Below, piece by piece: positions 16,162 through 26,744 of a DNA stretch of 64,000 nt (positions within the stretch are counted from its first letter, which is position 1; each line of letters begins with the position of its first letter). The notes under the pieces are model-generated. The model did not search any database and was not told the DNA's origin. It worked only from the letters and a program-made list of their open reading frames with translations. The position numbers and the translations under genes were made by a program. Origin of the DNA: Candidatus Kapaibacterium sp. GTDB lineage: Bacteria; Bacteroidota; Ignavibacteria; Kapaibacteriales; HRBIN21. The stretch spans positions 1 through 64,000 of the forward strand of contig CALKEU010000007.1 of the NCBI GenBank assembly GCA_938084565.1, read 5' to 3'.

Positions 16162-16709
16162 CGCTGACGGCCCTCTGGATCGCCTGTGCACGGCACGCCG
16201 AGCCTGCCCTCGGGGAGCTCCCCACGTACTTTCCAGCCCCTAGCTTCCAGGGAACGACAGTAGACGGCACACTTCTGGCGAGCACCGAACTCCACGGGAA
16301 GGTCTACGTTGTTTCGTTTTTCTTCACCTCATGCACGGGGCCGTGCCCGATAATGAATTCACGGCTTAGCGTGCTCCATTCCCTCTTTGCCGACGAGCCT
16401 AGGGTGCGCTTTGTCTCTGTAACGGTCGATCCCCGACGGGATACCCCCTCTGTGCTGAAGCGTTACGCTGAACGCTACGGGGCCAAGCCAGGGCGGTGGG
16501 ATTTCCTCTGGATGAGCCCCGACAAGCTCGAGCAGCTGACGCGGGAATTTCGCGTCTCGGGCAGCCCTGAACATCCAGATCTCCACACGACGCGCTTTAT
16601 CTTGGTGGATGGACAGGGAATGGTGCGCGGCTTTTTCTCCGGCCTTGAAGAAGAGGAGGCCAAGAAGCTCGAGCGCGCTATCCGATACCTGTTGAACACA
16701 GCTTCGTAA
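16140..16709 (+). CDS. SCO1/SenC copper chaperone
   Basis: 189 residues from ATG 16140, with a short signal and lipobox-like cysteine (LWIAC, C16). The thioredoxin-like domain has the copper motif CTGPC (C65, C69) and the third ligand H149 (DLHTTRF). Sco proteins deliver copper to the CuA centre of cytochrome c oxidase. It overlaps the ctaB end by 22 bases. Its presence implies a CuA-type oxidase in this organism. Confidence 0.93.
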   Translation: MERTLVLALTALWIACARHAEPALGELPTYFPAPSFQGTTVDGTLLASTELHGKVYVVSFFFTSCTGPCPIMNSRLSVLHSLFADEPRVRFVSVTVDPRRDTPSVLKRYAERYGAKPGRWDFLWMSPDKLEQLTREFRVSGSPEHPDLHTTRFILVDGQGMVRGFFSGLEEEEAKKLERAIRYLLNTAS

Positions 16710-16712
16710 CTC

Positions 16713-17147
16713 ATGCTCTCTCTTGAGAACCTCCCGACGCTCAATGCAGTGTTCAACTTGTGCGCTACACTCTGTCTGATTGGCGGGCGTTTCGCCATTG
16801 CTCGGCGCCGGGTTGAGTCCCATCGAGTACTGATGGGTGCAGCGGTGGTCTTCTCGGCGTTATTCCTGGTCTCCTACCTGGTCTACCACTTCAGCACGCA
16901 CGTGGTAACTCCCTTCGCAGGACAGGGGATTTGGCGTCCGATCTACTACAGCCTCCTAATTTCGCACTCGCTCTTAGCGGCAGCTGTACCAGTCCTGGTC
17001 GTGCTAACGTTGTGGCGAGCGCTACGAAAGCGGTTTCAGCAGCACCGGGCCCTTGCGCGGTGGACATTCCCTGTGTGGCTCTATGTTTCGGTGACGGGGG
17101 TCCTCGTTTACCTGATGCTGTATCACCTCTTTCCGGGCACAGCGTGA
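16713..17147 (+). CDS. DUF420 membrane protein, cytochrome oxidase assembly (CtaM-like)
   Basis: 144 residues with four membrane helices and conserved histidines (ESHRVLM, VYHFSTH, LISHSLLA, YHLF). The pattern is that of DUF420, which includes the Bacillus/Staphylococcus oxidase assembly factor CtaM. It sits three bases after sco, in the usual oxidase-assembly context. Function is inferred from family and position. Confidence 0.85.
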   Translation: MLSLENLPTLNAVFNLCATLCLIGGRFAIARRRVESHRVLMGAAVVFSALFLVSYLVYHFSTHVVTPFAGQGIWRPIYYSLLISHSLLAAAVPVLVVLTLWRALRKRFQQHRALARWTFPVWLYVSVTGVLVYLMLYHLFPGTA

Positions 17148-17174
17148 GTATGTAGTCTGCGGTGGAAGGAGAGG

Positions 17175-17885
17175 ATGTTTACACCAAGTCTTGATCGGCG
17201 CATTAAGCGGACAGCTCTGGGGATAACAGGTACCCTGCTAGCAGCAGCGCTTGTGACCTACTTTGGCATGCACAATCGAGTGACCGATGTCGGCTACCGT
17301 CCCCAGCAGCCAGTCCCTTTCTCGCACAAGCTGCATGTTGGAGAGTTGGGCATCAAGTGCCTCTACTGCCATGCTGGAGTTGAGCGCTCTGCTCATTCTC
17401 CTATACCGACGGTGAGCACATGTATGGGGTGTCATCTGGTCATCAAGGCCGAAAGCCCACGCCTGGCCCTTGTCCGAGAGGCCTACGAGACAGGTAAGCC
17501 TCTGGAATGGCGGCGCGTTCACAAGCTGCCCGACTATGTTCACTTTAACCATGCCCGGCACATCCGTGCAGGAATTGACTGTGCCTCATGCCATGGCCCG
17601 GTAGAGCGCATGGGGGTTGTTTCGCAAGTGTCACCGTTGAGCATGGGATGGTGCTTGGATTGTCACCGGAATCCGGAGCGTCACATTATCCCAGCCCGGG
17701 AGATTTCGGGGATCTTCACTGCGACAGCCACCTCATCTGTAGTACAGCTGGCTGAAAGCCGGCCGGTGACGAACCCGCCCTATGGGCTGTGGCAGACGCC
17801 AGTTCCCGCACAGGCCATTCCTGGCGTGCCTACGCCGAAGCTGCCCGGAAGAGGGCCTGAAAGTTGCTCGGCATGCCATTACTGA
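17175..17885 (+). CDS. actA: Alternative complex III subunit ActA, pentaheme cytochrome c
   Basis: 236 residues: one N-terminal membrane helix (about 13-31), then five CxxCH heme motifs (CLYCH, CMGCH, CASCH, CLDCH, and CSACH one residue from the C-terminus). The FSHKLHVG and HFNHARH segments supply distal histidines. Five hemes on a periplasmic domain is the ActA hallmark. ActA passes electrons within the quinol:cytochrome c oxidoreductase. AAGGAGAGG precedes the ATG. Confidence 0.92.
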   Translation: MFTPSLDRRIKRTALGITGTLLAAALVTYFGMHNRVTDVGYRPQQPVPFSHKLHVGELGIKCLYCHAGVERSAHSPIPTVSTCMGCHLVIKAESPRLALVREAYETGKPLEWRRVHKLPDYVHFNHARHIRAGIDCASCHGPVERMGVVSQVSPLSMGWCLDCHRNPERHIIPAREISGIFTATATSSVVQLAESRPVTNPPYGLWQTPVPAQAIPGVPTPKLPGRGPESCSACHY

Positions 17886-17924
17886 GATTCGATCGGATAG
17901 ATGCACTCTCGAAGGAGGGTACCT

Positions 17925-20909
17925 ATGCAGCTGTGGCAGAGTATCGATGAGCTGATGGGAAATGGGGCACAGGAGAGAGAGGCGGAATGGCTGGAGCCTC
18001 TCCCCGAAAGTAGTCTCAATCGGCGGCAGTTCCTCCAATTGCTCTCAGCCAGTGCCGCTCTAACAACTCTTGCCGCCGGATGCCGGCGCCCAGACCACAA
18101 GCTCGTGCCTGCCGTCTCTGCGCCGGAGTATCAGATACCTGGGCTGCCGCTATTCTACACGACTGCCGTCAGCCATAAAAACGCTGCCTATGGGGTTCTG
18201 GCCAAGTGCCGAGAAGGCCGTCCTGTTAAGCTCGAGGGGAATGAGTATCACCCTATCTCGGGCGGGGCCTCGAGCGCCTATGTACAAGCGCTGCTGTATA
18301 CGCTCTACGATCCCGACCGAATTCGGCGAGTCCGTATGGGCGAGCAGCTCCAGACTCCGCTGTCGACGGCACTGGCCGAGATTGCGAAGCGCATTCAAGA
18401 GGCAGTACAGCAGGGGAAACTCGTTTACCTCTGCATCGACGAGCACTGCTCGCCAACGTACGAAGAGCTCCTGAAGCAGCTCCAGAATCGCTTTCCATGG
18501 CTGCGGGTTGCTTTCCTGCCCAGTTTCCTGGCCGACACAGCGGCCGCGCTCAATGGCGACGTTCTGGGTATTCCTGCGGAATTTGTCCCACACCTGGGCC
18601 GGGCCGACTACATTCTGAGCATCGAAGCCGATCCGCTCGGCATTGATCGGTATGCGCTCTGGCATATCCGGACTGTAGCAGAAGGTCGCCGCCTGCGGTC
18701 GCGGCAGGACCGCATGAACCGCCTCGTGGCGGTTGAATCGCTCTTGACCCTGACGGGCACGAATGCGGATACGCGCATCCGTATGCATCCGGCTGCCTTT
18801 GAGGGATTCCTGGCCGCCATCGTACGCGAGATAGCCCGTCTGCGCCCCGTCCCTGCTTCTCTCCTCCAGCCTCTTGCGAGCTTTCCGGTCGCTTATGCAG
18901 AAAAGGCCTCTGCTATTGCCCGCGAGCTACTCGAAGCAGGGGAGCGCGCAGTCGTCCTCGTTGGCCCCCATCTGCCTCGCTCAATCCACGCTCTCGGGCT
19001 CGCCGTGAACTGGGTTCTGGGCAGCATCGGCGAAGGGAAGGTACTGGACCCGGCGTGGACTCTCCCGATGAGCCATCCGAAAGCCACCGAGAGAGCACGC
19101 CTGGAAGAGGATCTGCGCAATGAACGAGTCGGGGTGATACTCTTCGCTGAGGTTAACCCCTTCTACAGCGCTCCCTGGGAATTCCAACAATTGCTCCGGC
19201 GCGTGCCGTGGAAGGTTGCTTTGACGCTCTACCACGATGAGACTGCTTCTGAGTCGTGGATCCATATCCCCGTGGCACATCAGCTCGAATCATGGGGAGA
19301 TGCCCTCTCGGCCGATGGAAGCTTGTCTATTCAGCAACCCCTCATTGAGCCTCTCAATGACGGCATTGGCTCGGTGCAGGACATCCTCGTCCAGATTGCG
19401 CAACACCTTGAGCCAGACGTCTTTGGAGACATCAGGAGCTATCGAGAGTTCCTACGCCAGCGCTGGCAGCGCCTCTATGGCGTTACGGACGCTCAATGGG
19501 AGCAGATTTTGCGGGAAGGAGTCTATAGGCCATCCCAGCAGCGAGCTCGCTCGGCTCTCAAGGTCGATGTGGAAGCACTCGTAGCGGCGTTACGCCCCTC
19601 AGGGCTCTCACGTGATGGACTGTTGGCTGTTGCTCTGCCTTCTTACGCCCTCTACGACGGCTTCTTCGCTAATTGCCCGTGGCTTCAAGAATTTCCCGAT
19701 CCGGTGACAAAGCTCACATGGGATAACGTTGCTGCAATGAGCCCTGGAACAGCCCATCGCCTCGGAGTCAAGAGCGAAGATCTTGTGCAGATACAATCGG
19801 GGGACACGGTGCTGACACTGCCTGTCTGGGTACAGCCAGGCATGGCCGACGGCATCATCCTGACGCAGCTGGGCTACGGTCGGACCCAGGGTGGGGAAGT
19901 CCTCAAGGGGGTTGGCGTTAATACATACCCGCTGTTGAACGGACAGCGGCTCGGCTACGTAGCCGTGACAGTGCACCCACTTGGAAGGACCTATCCGCTG
20001 GCAACTACACAGCGCTATGCACGACTCTATGGACGCCCTATCGTGCAATTGACCACACTTGCGGAGTATCAATCCGCAGATGGTCCACACTTCCAGCAGC
20101 CTGAGTTTCCCGGCTATCCCGCTCCTGAGGGACGGTATCGGATCCCGCTCACGATTGTCCCCCCGTACGAATATAGGGGACATCGGTGGGGAATGGTAGT
20201 TGACCTGACGACCTGTACGGGCTGCGGTGCGTGCATTATTGCCTGTCAGGCCGAGAACAATATTCCTGCAGTAGGCAAAGATCAAGTCCGTCGCGGCCGG
20301 GAAATGTACTGGATTCGCATCGACCGATACTATCTCGGCCCTGTGGACGAACCCCGTGTTGTCCACCAACCTATGCTTTGTCAGCATTGCGAAAATGCCC
20401 CATGCGAAAACGTGTGTCCCGTTGCGGCTACCACTCATAGCCCCGAAGGATTGAATGAGATGACCTACAATCGCTGTGTCGGGACGCGCTACTGCTTGAA
20501 CAACTGCCCCTACAAGGTTCGCCGCTTCAACTTCCTCAACTATCACACAGATGAGCGGCCACCACTCGAGATGCTCTTCAACCCCGATGTCACCGTGCGC
20601 ATGCGCGGGGTAATGGAGAAGTGCACCTTCTGTGTCCAGCGGATCAATGAGGCCAAGTACCACGCTAAAGATGACGGACGCGAGCGTGTCCGCGACGGCG
20701 AAGTTCTTACCGCCTGCCAACAAGCCTGCCCAGCCGGAGCCATCATCTTCGGGGACATGAATGACCCGACAAGCCAGGTTGCGCGCCTACGGCTGAGCGA
20801 CCGAGGATATCATGTGCTCGAGGAGCTCAATGTACGCCCTTCTGTCACGTACTTGGCCAAGGTCTGGAATGCCCCTCCTGAGGAAGTGCAGCAATTGCGG
20901 ATAGCATGA
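17925..20909 (+). CDS. actB: Alternative complex III subunit ActB, molybdopterin-like plus iron-sulfur fusion
   Basis: 994 residues from ATG 17925, which has AAGGAGGG five bases upstream; the earlier ATG at 17901 has no such site. A Tat-type NRRQFLQLL (R33, R34) is followed by a lipobox-like LAAGC (C53). The first two thirds resemble a molybdopterin oxidoreductase that lacks the cofactor in known complexes. The last third (from about residue 764) is a four-cluster ferredoxin-like domain with [42 protein letters not shown] and CQQACP. Both halves are in one polypeptide, as in typical ActB. It couples to actC by ATGA. Confidence 0.95.
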   Translation: MQLWQSIDELMGNGAQEREAEWLEPLPESSLNRRQFLQLLSASAALTTLAAGCRRPDHKLVPAVSAPEYQIPGLPLFYTTAVSHKNAAYGVLAKCREGRPVKLEGNEYHPISGGASSAYVQALLYTLYDPDRIRRVRMGEQLQTPLSTALAEIAKRIQEAVQQGKLVYLCIDEHCSPTYEELLKQLQNRFPWLRVAFLPSFLADTAAALNGDVLGIPAEFVPHLGRADYILSIEADPLGIDRYALWHIRTVAEGRRLRSRQDRMNRLVAVESLLTLTGTNADTRIRMHPAAFEGFLAAIVREIARLRPVPASLLQPLASFPVAYAEKASAIARELLEAGERAVVLVGPHLPRSIHALGLAVNWVLGSIGEGKVLDPAWTLPMSHPKATERARLEEDLRNERVGVILFAEVNPFYSAPWEFQQLLRRVPWKVALTLYHDETASESWIHIPVAHQLESWGDALSADGSLSIQQPLIEPLNDGIGSVQDILVQIAQHLEPDVFGDIRSYREFLRQRWQRLYGVTDAQWEQILREGVYRPSQQRARSALKVDVEALVAALRPSGLSRDGLLAVALPSYALYDGFFANCPWLQEFPDPVTKLTWDNVAAMSPGTAHRLGVKSEDLVQIQSGDTVLTLPVWVQPGMADGIILTQLGYGRTQGGEVLKGVGVNTYPLLNGQRLGYVAVTVHPLGRTYPLATTQRYARLYGRPIVQLTTLAEYQSADGPHFQQPEFPGYPAPEGRYRIPLTIVPPYEYRGHRWGMVVDLTTCTGCGACIIACQAENNIPAVGKDQVRRGREMYWIRIDRYYLGPVDEPRVVHQPMLCQHCENAPCENVCPVAATTHSPEGLNEMTYNRCVGTRYCLNNCPYKVRRFNFLNYHTDERPPLEMLFNPDVTVRMRGVMEKCTFCVQRINEAKYHAKDDGRERVRDGEVLTACQQACPAGAIIFGDMNDPTSQVARLRLSDRGYHVLEELNVRPSVTYLAKVWNAPPEEVQQLRIA

Positions 20910-22315
20910 TGGCACAGTTGACCTCTGCAGTACCGGCACGGCTCGACCACGAACCCCTTCGAGAGCCGCTCGTCCTGGGGAATCCAACAGCACACGACAT
21001 CACGGAGAAGATAGTCGGCATCGTTGAGCGCCCACCAACGTGGAAGTACTGGCTTGTTCTCTCTATTACGGCTCTTGCGGCTGCGTGGGGGATTTTCTGC
21101 ATCGGTTATACGATTGCGGTTGGGATTGGAGTCTGGGGCTTGAACAATCCCGTCGGCTGGGGATGGGACATTACGAACTTTGTCTGGTGGATCGGTATTG
21201 GACACGCCGGGACGCTGATTTCCGCTATTCTCCATCTCTTTCGCCAACGGTGGCGAACGGCTATCAACCGCTCGGCCGAAGCGATGACCATCTTTGCTGT
21301 GATTTGTGCAGGCCTCTTCCCGCTTATCCATGTCGGGCGTATCTGGTTTGCCTACTGGCTCATCCCGTACCCGAACCAGATGTACATGTGGGTGAACTTC
21401 CGCTCCCCGCTGATTTGGGATGTATTCGCCGTGACGACCTACCTAACGGTTTCGATCCTCTTCTGGTATCTCGGCCTCATTCCGGATCTGGCCACGGTGC
21501 GCAACTACCTCCATCGACGTCTGCCCAAGGCAATCTACGGCTTCTTCAGCCTCGGATGGGTTGGGGCTGCTCGCCACTGGCAGCATTACGAGATTGCCTA
21601 TCTCATTTTAGCAGCCATCTCGACGCCGCTCGTCCTATCGGTCCATAGCGTCGTCTCTTTTGATTTCGCCGTTTCGATCTTGCCTGGGTGGCACACGACC
21701 ATTTTCCCGCCGTACTTTGTCGCCGGGGCTATTTTCTCCGGCTTCGCCATGGTACTGACGCTTGTCCTCCTTGCCCGGTGGGTGCTCAATCTACAGGATA
21801 TCATCACTCTCAAGCACATCGATAACATGAACCGCATCCTGCTCGCCACGGGGATGATGGTAGGCTATGCCTACCTCATGGAGTTCTTCGTGGCGATGTA
21901 CAGCGGGAATGAGTACGAGCGCTACGTCTTCCTCAACCGTGCCTTCGGCCCGTACGGATGGGCGTACTGGACGATGGTGTTCTGTAATGTTGTTGTGCCA
22001 CAGGTTTTCTGGTCGCGACGGCTGCGGCGCAATGTAGTTGTAACCTTCATTGCGTCGATCTTGGTGAATGTGGGCATGTGGTTTGAGCGCTTCGTCATCA
22101 TCGTCACGTCGCTCCACCGCGACTTTTTACCAGCCAGCTGGGACTACTACGCTCCGACGTGGGTAGAGGTGTCTATCTACGTCGGCACACTTGGCATTTT
22201 CTTCACGCTCTTCCTGTTGTTTGCCAAGTACGTGCCCCTCATTGCCATGTCGGAGGTCAAGGCAATTCTGCCCCATGCACAGCCGAAGCATCATGTTCCA
22301 GTAGAGGCTATCTAA
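20906..22315 (+). CDS. actC: Alternative complex III subunit ActC, NrfD-like quinol-binding membrane subunit
   Basis: 469 residues with about ten transmembrane helices. The NrfD/PsrC-type features are the cytoplasmic start with [18 protein letters not shown], the [25 protein letters not shown] motif, and [19 protein letters not shown]. ActC is thought to oxidise menaquinol or ubiquinol. It lies in the fixed order actA-B-C-D-E-F. Confidence 0.94.
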   Translation: MMAQLTSAVPARLDHEPLREPLVLGNPTAHDITEKIVGIVERPPTWKYWLVLSITALAAAWGIFCIGYTIAVGIGVWGLNNPVGWGWDITNFVWWIGIGHAGTLISAILHLFRQRWRTAINRSAEAMTIFAVICAGLFPLIHVGRIWFAYWLIPYPNQMYMWVNFRSPLIWDVFAVTTYLTVSILFWYLGLIPDLATVRNYLHRRLPKAIYGFFSLGWVGAARHWQHYEIAYLILAAISTPLVLSVHSVVSFDFAVSILPGWHTTIFPPYFVAGAIFSGFAMVLTLVLLARWVLNLQDIITLKHIDNMNRILLATGMMVGYAYLMEFFVAMYSGNEYERYVFLNRAFGPYGWAYWTMVFCNVVVPQVFWSRRLRRNVVVTFIASILVNVGMWFERFVIIVTSLHRDFLPASWDYYAPTWVEVSIYVGTLGIFFTLFLLFAKYVPLIAMSEVKAILPHAQPKHHVPVEAI

Positions 22316-22321
22316 GACGCC

Positions 22322-22861
22322 ATGGCTGCGCAACCGAGACCCTTGGCCGTTATGGGGAACTTCCGGGATCCGGATAGCCTTCTGCAGGCTGTTGTCGCCA
22401 TTCGGAAGCAAGGATACCGATTCTTCGAAGTGTACACGCCTTACCCTGTACACGGTCTCGAACAGGCGATGGGCCTACGACGGAGCCGCTTGCCGTATAT
22501 CTCGTTTGCGGGGGGCTGCATTGGATTAGCTACTGCGCTGCTGCTCCAGTGGTGGACAGGGGCAGTGGATTACCCGCTCAACATTGGCGGGAAGCCCTTC
22601 TTTGCATGGGAGTTCTCCATTCCAGTGGACTTTGAGCTTACGGTTCTCTTCACTGCCTTTGCCACTGTCATTGGCTTTCTCGTCCTGTGTCGGCTCCCGC
22701 GGTGGTACTCCGACTACCACCACGATGCAGGCTTCCGCGCTGCTACTGACGATACCTTCGTTGTGAGCATTGAGGCTCGTGATCCGCTGTTCTCCCTGCA
22801 GGAGACCCGGCTGCTGCTTGAACGGCTGGGGGCAGAAGATGTACGTCTAGTAGAGGCATAA
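22322..22861 (+). CDS. actD: Alternative complex III subunit ActD (DUF3341)
   Basis: 179 residues: a soluble N-terminal domain with FRDPDSLLQAVVAIRKQGYRFFEVYTPYPVHGLEQAMG and two membrane helices (about 60-80 and 100-122), the DUF3341 layout. It is a structural subunit next to ActC. It starts seven bases after the actC stop. Confidence 0.92.
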   Translation: MAAQPRPLAVMGNFRDPDSLLQAVVAIRKQGYRFFEVYTPYPVHGLEQAMGLRRSRLPYISFAGGCIGLATALLLQWWTGAVDYPLNIGGKPFFAWEFSIPVDFELTVLFTAFATVIGFLVLCRLPRWYSDYHHDAGFRAATDDTFVVSIEARDPLFSLQETRLLLERLGAEDVRLVEA

Positions 22862-22866
22862 CTCAC

Positions 22867-23511
22867 ATGGAGTGGTTGCGACAAGTGCGTTGGTGGTATA
22901 TCCCTGCTGGACTCCTTGGAGGGGCAGTGGCCCTCTTCTGGATTCTGGTTTTGGCTGGGCAGATTACGTGGTTTTCCGAACAACCTCCGCTGCAGGTTAT
23001 TGCGGACATGGACGACCAATTTCGGGTTGACCCTCAGGAACCCTCCCGGTTCTTTGCTGATCGCCGATCGTTCCGGATTCCTCCGGAGGGGACGGTGCCT
23101 CGCGATGGTCGGTCCTATCCTTTTAGCCAGGCCGAGCTAGCACAAGCAGAGGCCACATTCAATAAGCCGCCTTTCCCATCCAGCGAATACGTGCTGGCAT
23201 TTGGCCGCAATCGATACGAGATCTTCTGTAGCCCCTGCCATGGAGCTGATGGGAAGGGGAATGGACCAGTTGTCCAGCGTGGCTTTGTACCACCACCGGA
23301 TTTGACACGACCACAGGCTCGTGCCTACAGTGATGCTCGTATCTTCCACGTTATCAGCGCCGGGCAGAATATCATGCCTTCCTATGCCAGCAAGCTTACC
23401 GAGGCAGAGCGATGGGCTGTCGTCTACTACGTAAGGCAGCTCCAGCAGCAGGGGAGCAGTAAGCAGGAACAGGTAGCTTCCGCTGTACTGTCTCCGGAAC
23501 AGCATCAGTAG
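22867..23511 (+). CDS. actE: Alternative complex III subunit ActE, monoheme cytochrome c
   Basis: 214 residues. An N-terminal helix (about 10-31) anchors a cytochrome c domain with CSPCH at 121-125 and the Met ligand M170 (NIMPSY). No lipobox cysteine is seen, so anchoring is by the helix. ActE is the electron exit subunit near ActA. Gap to actD is five bases. Confidence 0.92.
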   Translation: MEWLRQVRWWYIPAGLLGGAVALFWILVLAGQITWFSEQPPLQVIADMDDQFRVDPQEPSRFFADRRSFRIPPEGTVPRDGRSYPFSQAELAQAEATFNKPPFPSSEYVLAFGRNRYEIFCSPCHGADGKGNGPVVQRGFVPPPDLTRPQARAYSDARIFHVISAGQNIMPSYASKLTEAERWAVVYYVRQLQQQGSSKQEQVASAVLSPEQHQ

Positions 23512-23530
23512 GATAGGGAAAGGGGGTAGT

Positions 23531-24730
23531 ATGAGCGAGCAGGCGGCAACTTTGCCAATACTTCGAGATACGTTACTGCTCAAGCGCGTGCGCCAAATAG
23601 GGTTTCTCTTGCTGGGCATTGGGCTTTTAGGAACAGCATTGACGGCCGTCGTTACTCCGGAGCGTATTGTACCAAGCTATATCGTTGGCTTTTTCTTCGT
23701 GCTCAGCATTGCTCTCACGGCGACCTTCATGAGTGCTTTGCTCTTCCTTGTGCGAGCAGGTTGGAGTGCTAGCGTACGCCGTATCATTGAGTTTATCGCT
23801 TCACCGCTGCCGTATCTTGTGCTCGGCCTCATTCCTTTCATACTAGCGCCCGCCACGTTTTTCCACTGGATACACGAGCTCCATGCTGGGGATCCTCTCA
23901 TTGCAAGCAAGAGCTGGTATTTGAATCCCACTTTCCTGGCTCTACGCTTGCTCATCTATGCCCTTCTGTGGCTCTGGATGTACCGTTTTGTGGTTGGGAA
24001 TTCGCTTCGGCAGGACACAGCTCCTCAGGGTGACTGGGGCCCCACGCTGCGCAACTTCCGTGGGGCGGCTCTGTGGGTGCTTGTCTATGCATTGACGTTT
24101 ACCTTTGCTGCCGTTGACCTCCTGATGACTTTAGAGGCGCACTGGTATAGCACAATTTTTGGTGTCTACATCTTCGCCGCAAGCTTTACGGCAACTCTGG
24201 CTGTGGTCATTCTAGCTGTTGTAGTCCTCAGAGAGCAAGGCTATCTGCGTGACTTCGTCACGGTGGAGCACTACCATGATTTGGGAAAGCTGCTCTTTGC
24301 CTTTTGCATCTTCTGGGCCTACATCGCTTTCTCGCAGTACATGCTCATTTGGTACGGGAACCTACCAGAAGAGACGGTCTATTTCCTCAAGCGAATGGGG
24401 CAGGGAACGTGGCAGTTATTCGGTATGATGCTACCGGTCTTACGCTTCCTTCTCCCTTTCGCTCTCTTGCTGCGCCGCGATGCTAAACGTAAGGCGCTGA
24501 CATTGGTTCTGGCAGCTAGTATTGTGTTGCTCGGCCACTATGTGGACATTGCCTGGATTGTCCTACCGGCTTTTGCGCCGAGCATGCGCTGGGGATGGCA
24601 GGAGCTGACGGTCTGGTGTGCCTTCGTTGGAGTATTTCTCGTCCTAGCTACACGCTTAGCAGGGCGTGTCCCTGCTGTTGCATACCGAGATCCCTATCTG
24701 CAGGAGTCTCTCCATACGGTTTCTGGATGA
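23531..24730 (+). CDS. actF: Alternative complex III subunit ActF, NrfD-like membrane subunit
   Basis: 399 residues and about ten helices. It is the second, more divergent PsrC/NrfD-like subunit, with VTPERIVPSYIVGFFF, FHWIHELHAGDPLIASKSWYLN and HDLGKLLFAFCIFWAYIAFSQYMLIWYGNLPEE, motifs shared by ActF proteins. A G-rich site (AAAGGGGG) precedes ATG 23531. In many genomes oxidase genes follow actF; here mscS follows, overlapping by ATGA. Confidence 0.93.
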   Translation: MSEQAATLPILRDTLLLKRVRQIGFLLLGIGLLGTALTAVVTPERIVPSYIVGFFFVLSIALTATFMSALLFLVRAGWSASVRRIIEFIASPLPYLVLGLIPFILAPATFFHWIHELHAGDPLIASKSWYLNPTFLALRLLIYALLWLWMYRFVVGNSLRQDTAPQGDWGPTLRNFRGAALWVLVYALTFTFAAVDLLMTLEAHWYSTIFGVYIFAASFTATLAVVILAVVVLREQGYLRDFVTVEHYHDLGKLLFAFCIFWAYIAFSQYMLIWYGNLPEETVYFLKRMGQGTWQLFGMMLPVLRFLLPFALLLRRDAKRKALTLVLAASIVLLGHYVDIAWIVLPAFAPSMRWGWQELTVWCAFVGVFLVLATRLAGRVPAVAYRDPYLQESLHTVSG

Positions 24731-25785
24731 GCTTAGAGGAGCGCATTGCAGTAAGCTTCTTGCTCTTGCTTGCTGCCGCGGTTGTCGGCTGGGGATTTGA
24801 ATACGGGATTCGACGAATCCTGATTGAGCTTGCTCGCCGCACCCGTTGGGTATGGGATGAGCTCATTGCCGACTCTCTACAGGGGGTTATTGTGGCAGCA
24901 AGCTTTGTGGCAGCGTGCTTCTGGCTAGCGCGTTGGTGGCAGCTCCCCCCTGCAGTATCAGCTTTTGTGGACAAAGGGATCCTTGTTGCTGCACTCCTGG
25001 TACTCTTTGTTTGGAGTTTTCGCTTCACGGTTCGTGCACTACGCCATGTACTGCATACGACTGACAAAGGGATTCCCTCGGTATCGATTATCGTTAACGT
25101 GGCCCGGTTAGGAGTTATACTCGTTGCAGCTCTTGTGATTCTGCAAGTGCTCGGTATTCCAATCACACCGCTTCTGACAGCTCTCGGCATTGGGGGGCTG
25201 GCTATTGCGTTGGCCCTGCAAGATACGCTGTCAAACCTCTTTGCTGGGCTCCATATCTTGGCTGCACGCCAGGTACGGCCGGGGGATTTTATCCAGCTGG
25301 ATTCTGGCTATGAAGGAGAGGTTGAAGACATCAATTGGAGAACCACCACGATCCGCAGGCTTGACAACAACATTGTGATCATCCCCAATAGCCGCCTGGC
25401 GAATGCAACTCTCATCAACTATCGCATGCCCCAGCCAGAGCTATCGGTCATTGTTTCTGTCAGTGTTGCTTATGGGAGCGACTTGCAAAAAGTGGAAGAG
25501 CTGACCCTGCGCGTGGCCCGGGCCGTTCAGAGTGAAGTTCCTGGAGCTGTGCCAGACTTCGAGCCTCTTGTTCGTTTTCGAGAGTTTGGGGATTCGGGAG
25601 TTCTTTTCTCGGTCATTCTCCGAGCTGCACGGGTCGAAGAACAGCATCTCCTGCGGCACGAATTTATCAAGCGCCTCTATGCGGCATACCGTGCAGAGGG
25701 TATCGAAATACCGTATCCTATGCGCCATGTAGTCGGGGCTCTTGAACTCCGAAGGCCGCCGGATCTGCATGGCGGGACATCTTAA
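24727..25785 (+). CDS. Small-conductance mechanosensitive channel family protein (MscS)
   Basis: 352 residues from ATG 24727 (ATGA overlap with actF). Four or so N-terminal helices are followed by the pore helix and MscS beta domain: ALGIGGLAIALALQDTLSNLFAGL, RPGDFIQLDSGYEGEVEDINWRTTTI and PNSRLANATLINYR. MscS channels release solutes under membrane tension. Placement at the end of the act run is probably passive. I see no Cys or fused domain. Confidence 0.93.
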   Translation: MSLEERIAVSFLLLLAAAVVGWGFEYGIRRILIELARRTRWVWDELIADSLQGVIVAASFVAACFWLARWWQLPPAVSAFVDKGILVAALLVLFVWSFRFTVRALRHVLHTTDKGIPSVSIIVNVARLGVILVAALVILQVLGIPITPLLTALGIGGLAIALALQDTLSNLFAGLHILAARQVRPGDFIQLDSGYEGEVEDINWRTTTIRRLDNNIVIIPNSRLANATLINYRMPQPELSVIVSVSVAYGSDLQKVEELTLRVARAVQSEVPGAVPDFEPLVRFREFGDSGVLFSVILRAARVEEQHLLRHEFIKRLYAAYRAEGIEIPYPMRHVVGALELRRPPDLHGGTS

Positions 25786-25843
25786 GAAGGCGCCGTGAGA
25801 ATGATAAGGTGCATTATGTAAACTAATGTCTCTGGGCTCTGCC

Positions 25844-26707
25844 TCACCGCCACACTACCAGGTACCATTCCTCCCCTACCTGAAGGAGGAGTACAGCATT
25901 TCGATACGGTACGCATATCCACTCAGCGGCTGTCCCACCGAAGAGAAGTCGGCCTTCGAGGCTATAGAGTGCATAGTCCCTTCCTTGAATAGGTCCAAGT
26001 AGCGCAGTCGGCATGCAAGGCTCCATCACTACGAACTGACGTCTGCGGAGATTAGGCCTTTCCGATCGAACAAGATAGCGACTACCGACTGCGTCGAGAT
26101 CGAAGCCACTCAGAGTGGGATCCCACAGGGGATGCCATGGCCGGCTAGCAAGCCAACCCGTTATGTCAGTGATGCGGATATATCGAATGCTGTCCACCCC
26201 CAGGAAGCCTAGATCGAACCAATCTCCGCCGCTGTGCGCAGGGTCGAGAAGATCTGGAGCATCCCCATACGTCGGTGTCCTCCCTGCGCACCCCTCTAGA
26301 GTTGTTGAATCCCATGGGAAGCTATACCACTGCAGACCATCGCGACTGACGCTGACAACAGCTGGTTCCACGAACACTTTCCCGGTAGGGGTCCGGAAGG
26401 CATTCTCAAAGATGACAAAGTCGGCCCCTGGGCCGTTAACCACGACTTTTTCCCGAAAACCTACCACGATCTCCCCGCCTATACCCAGCGACAGGATCTG
26501 GCGCGGATTTGCCGAAGGGCGATCAGCTCGGGCCGTGGTGTCCGGGGGACCAAAAACATTGTCGGGAAAGTACTCACGTCCAAAGTTTTGGCCCTGCCCA
26601 GGTCGAAACGCAATGACCGTATCAATCCATCCTCGTTCCCAGGGCTGGGCGATACCAGGACTCATCCCGAGCAGCAAATAGCCGACCAAAAGCAATAGCC
26701 ATCGCAT
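25844..26707 (-). CDS. Secreted protein of the FCB 'cell surface protein' type, unknown function
   Basis: 287 residues from ATG 26707, which gives a clean signal peptide (RWLLLLVGYLLLGMSPGIAQ). The mature part has the pattern seen in a family of secreted bacterial proteins: FRPGQGQNFGREYFPDNVFGPP, GGEIVVGF, GPGADFVIFENAF, DGLQWYSFPWD, GGDWFDL and VRYIRI-like strands, then FDLDAVG. A jelly-roll or discoidin-like fold is plausible. The last 60 residues may be a short sorting tail. The open frame continues upstream to 27139 but that part is antisense to the DUF6580 gene. Function unknown. Confidence 0.7.
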   Translation of the reverse strand: MRWLLLLVGYLLLGMSPGIAQPWERGWIDTVIAFRPGQGQNFGREYFPDNVFGPPDTTARADRPSANPRQILSLGIGGEIVVGFREKVVVNGPGADFVIFENAFRTPTGKVFVEPAVVSVSRDGLQWYSFPWDSTTLEGCAGRTPTYGDAPDLLDPAHSGGDWFDLGFLGVDSIRYIRITDITGWLASRPWHPLWDPTLSGFDLDAVGSRYLVRSERPNLRRRQFVVMEPCMPTALLGPIQGRDYALYSLEGRLLFGGTAAEWICVPYRNAVLLLQVGEEWYLVVWR

Positions 26708-26713
26708 CCTGCT

Positions 26714-26721
26714 TAATTTTG
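26714..26721 (+). promoter_or_regulatory. Candidate -7 box for the DUF6580 gene
   Basis: TAATTTTG fits TAnnTTTG, 36 bases before ATG 26757. It faces the box at 26737-26744, giving two opposed promoters in one short gap. No -33 TTG at standard spacing. Confidence 0.45.
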
Positions 26722-26736
26722 CAGGAATTGAGGCAG

Positions 26737-26744
26737 CAAACTTA
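26737..26744 (-). promoter_or_regulatory. Candidate -7 box for the secreted-protein gene
   Basis: On the minus strand TAAGTTTG matches TAnnTTTG and lies 30 bases before ATG 26707. The -33 element is not recognisable. Confidence 0.45.

Noticed and set aside
19608..20723. 371-codon open frame antisense to actB
   Set aside because: It lies wholly opposite the firmly identified actB iron-sulfur region and shows no domain-like pattern; GC-rich codons produce such frames.
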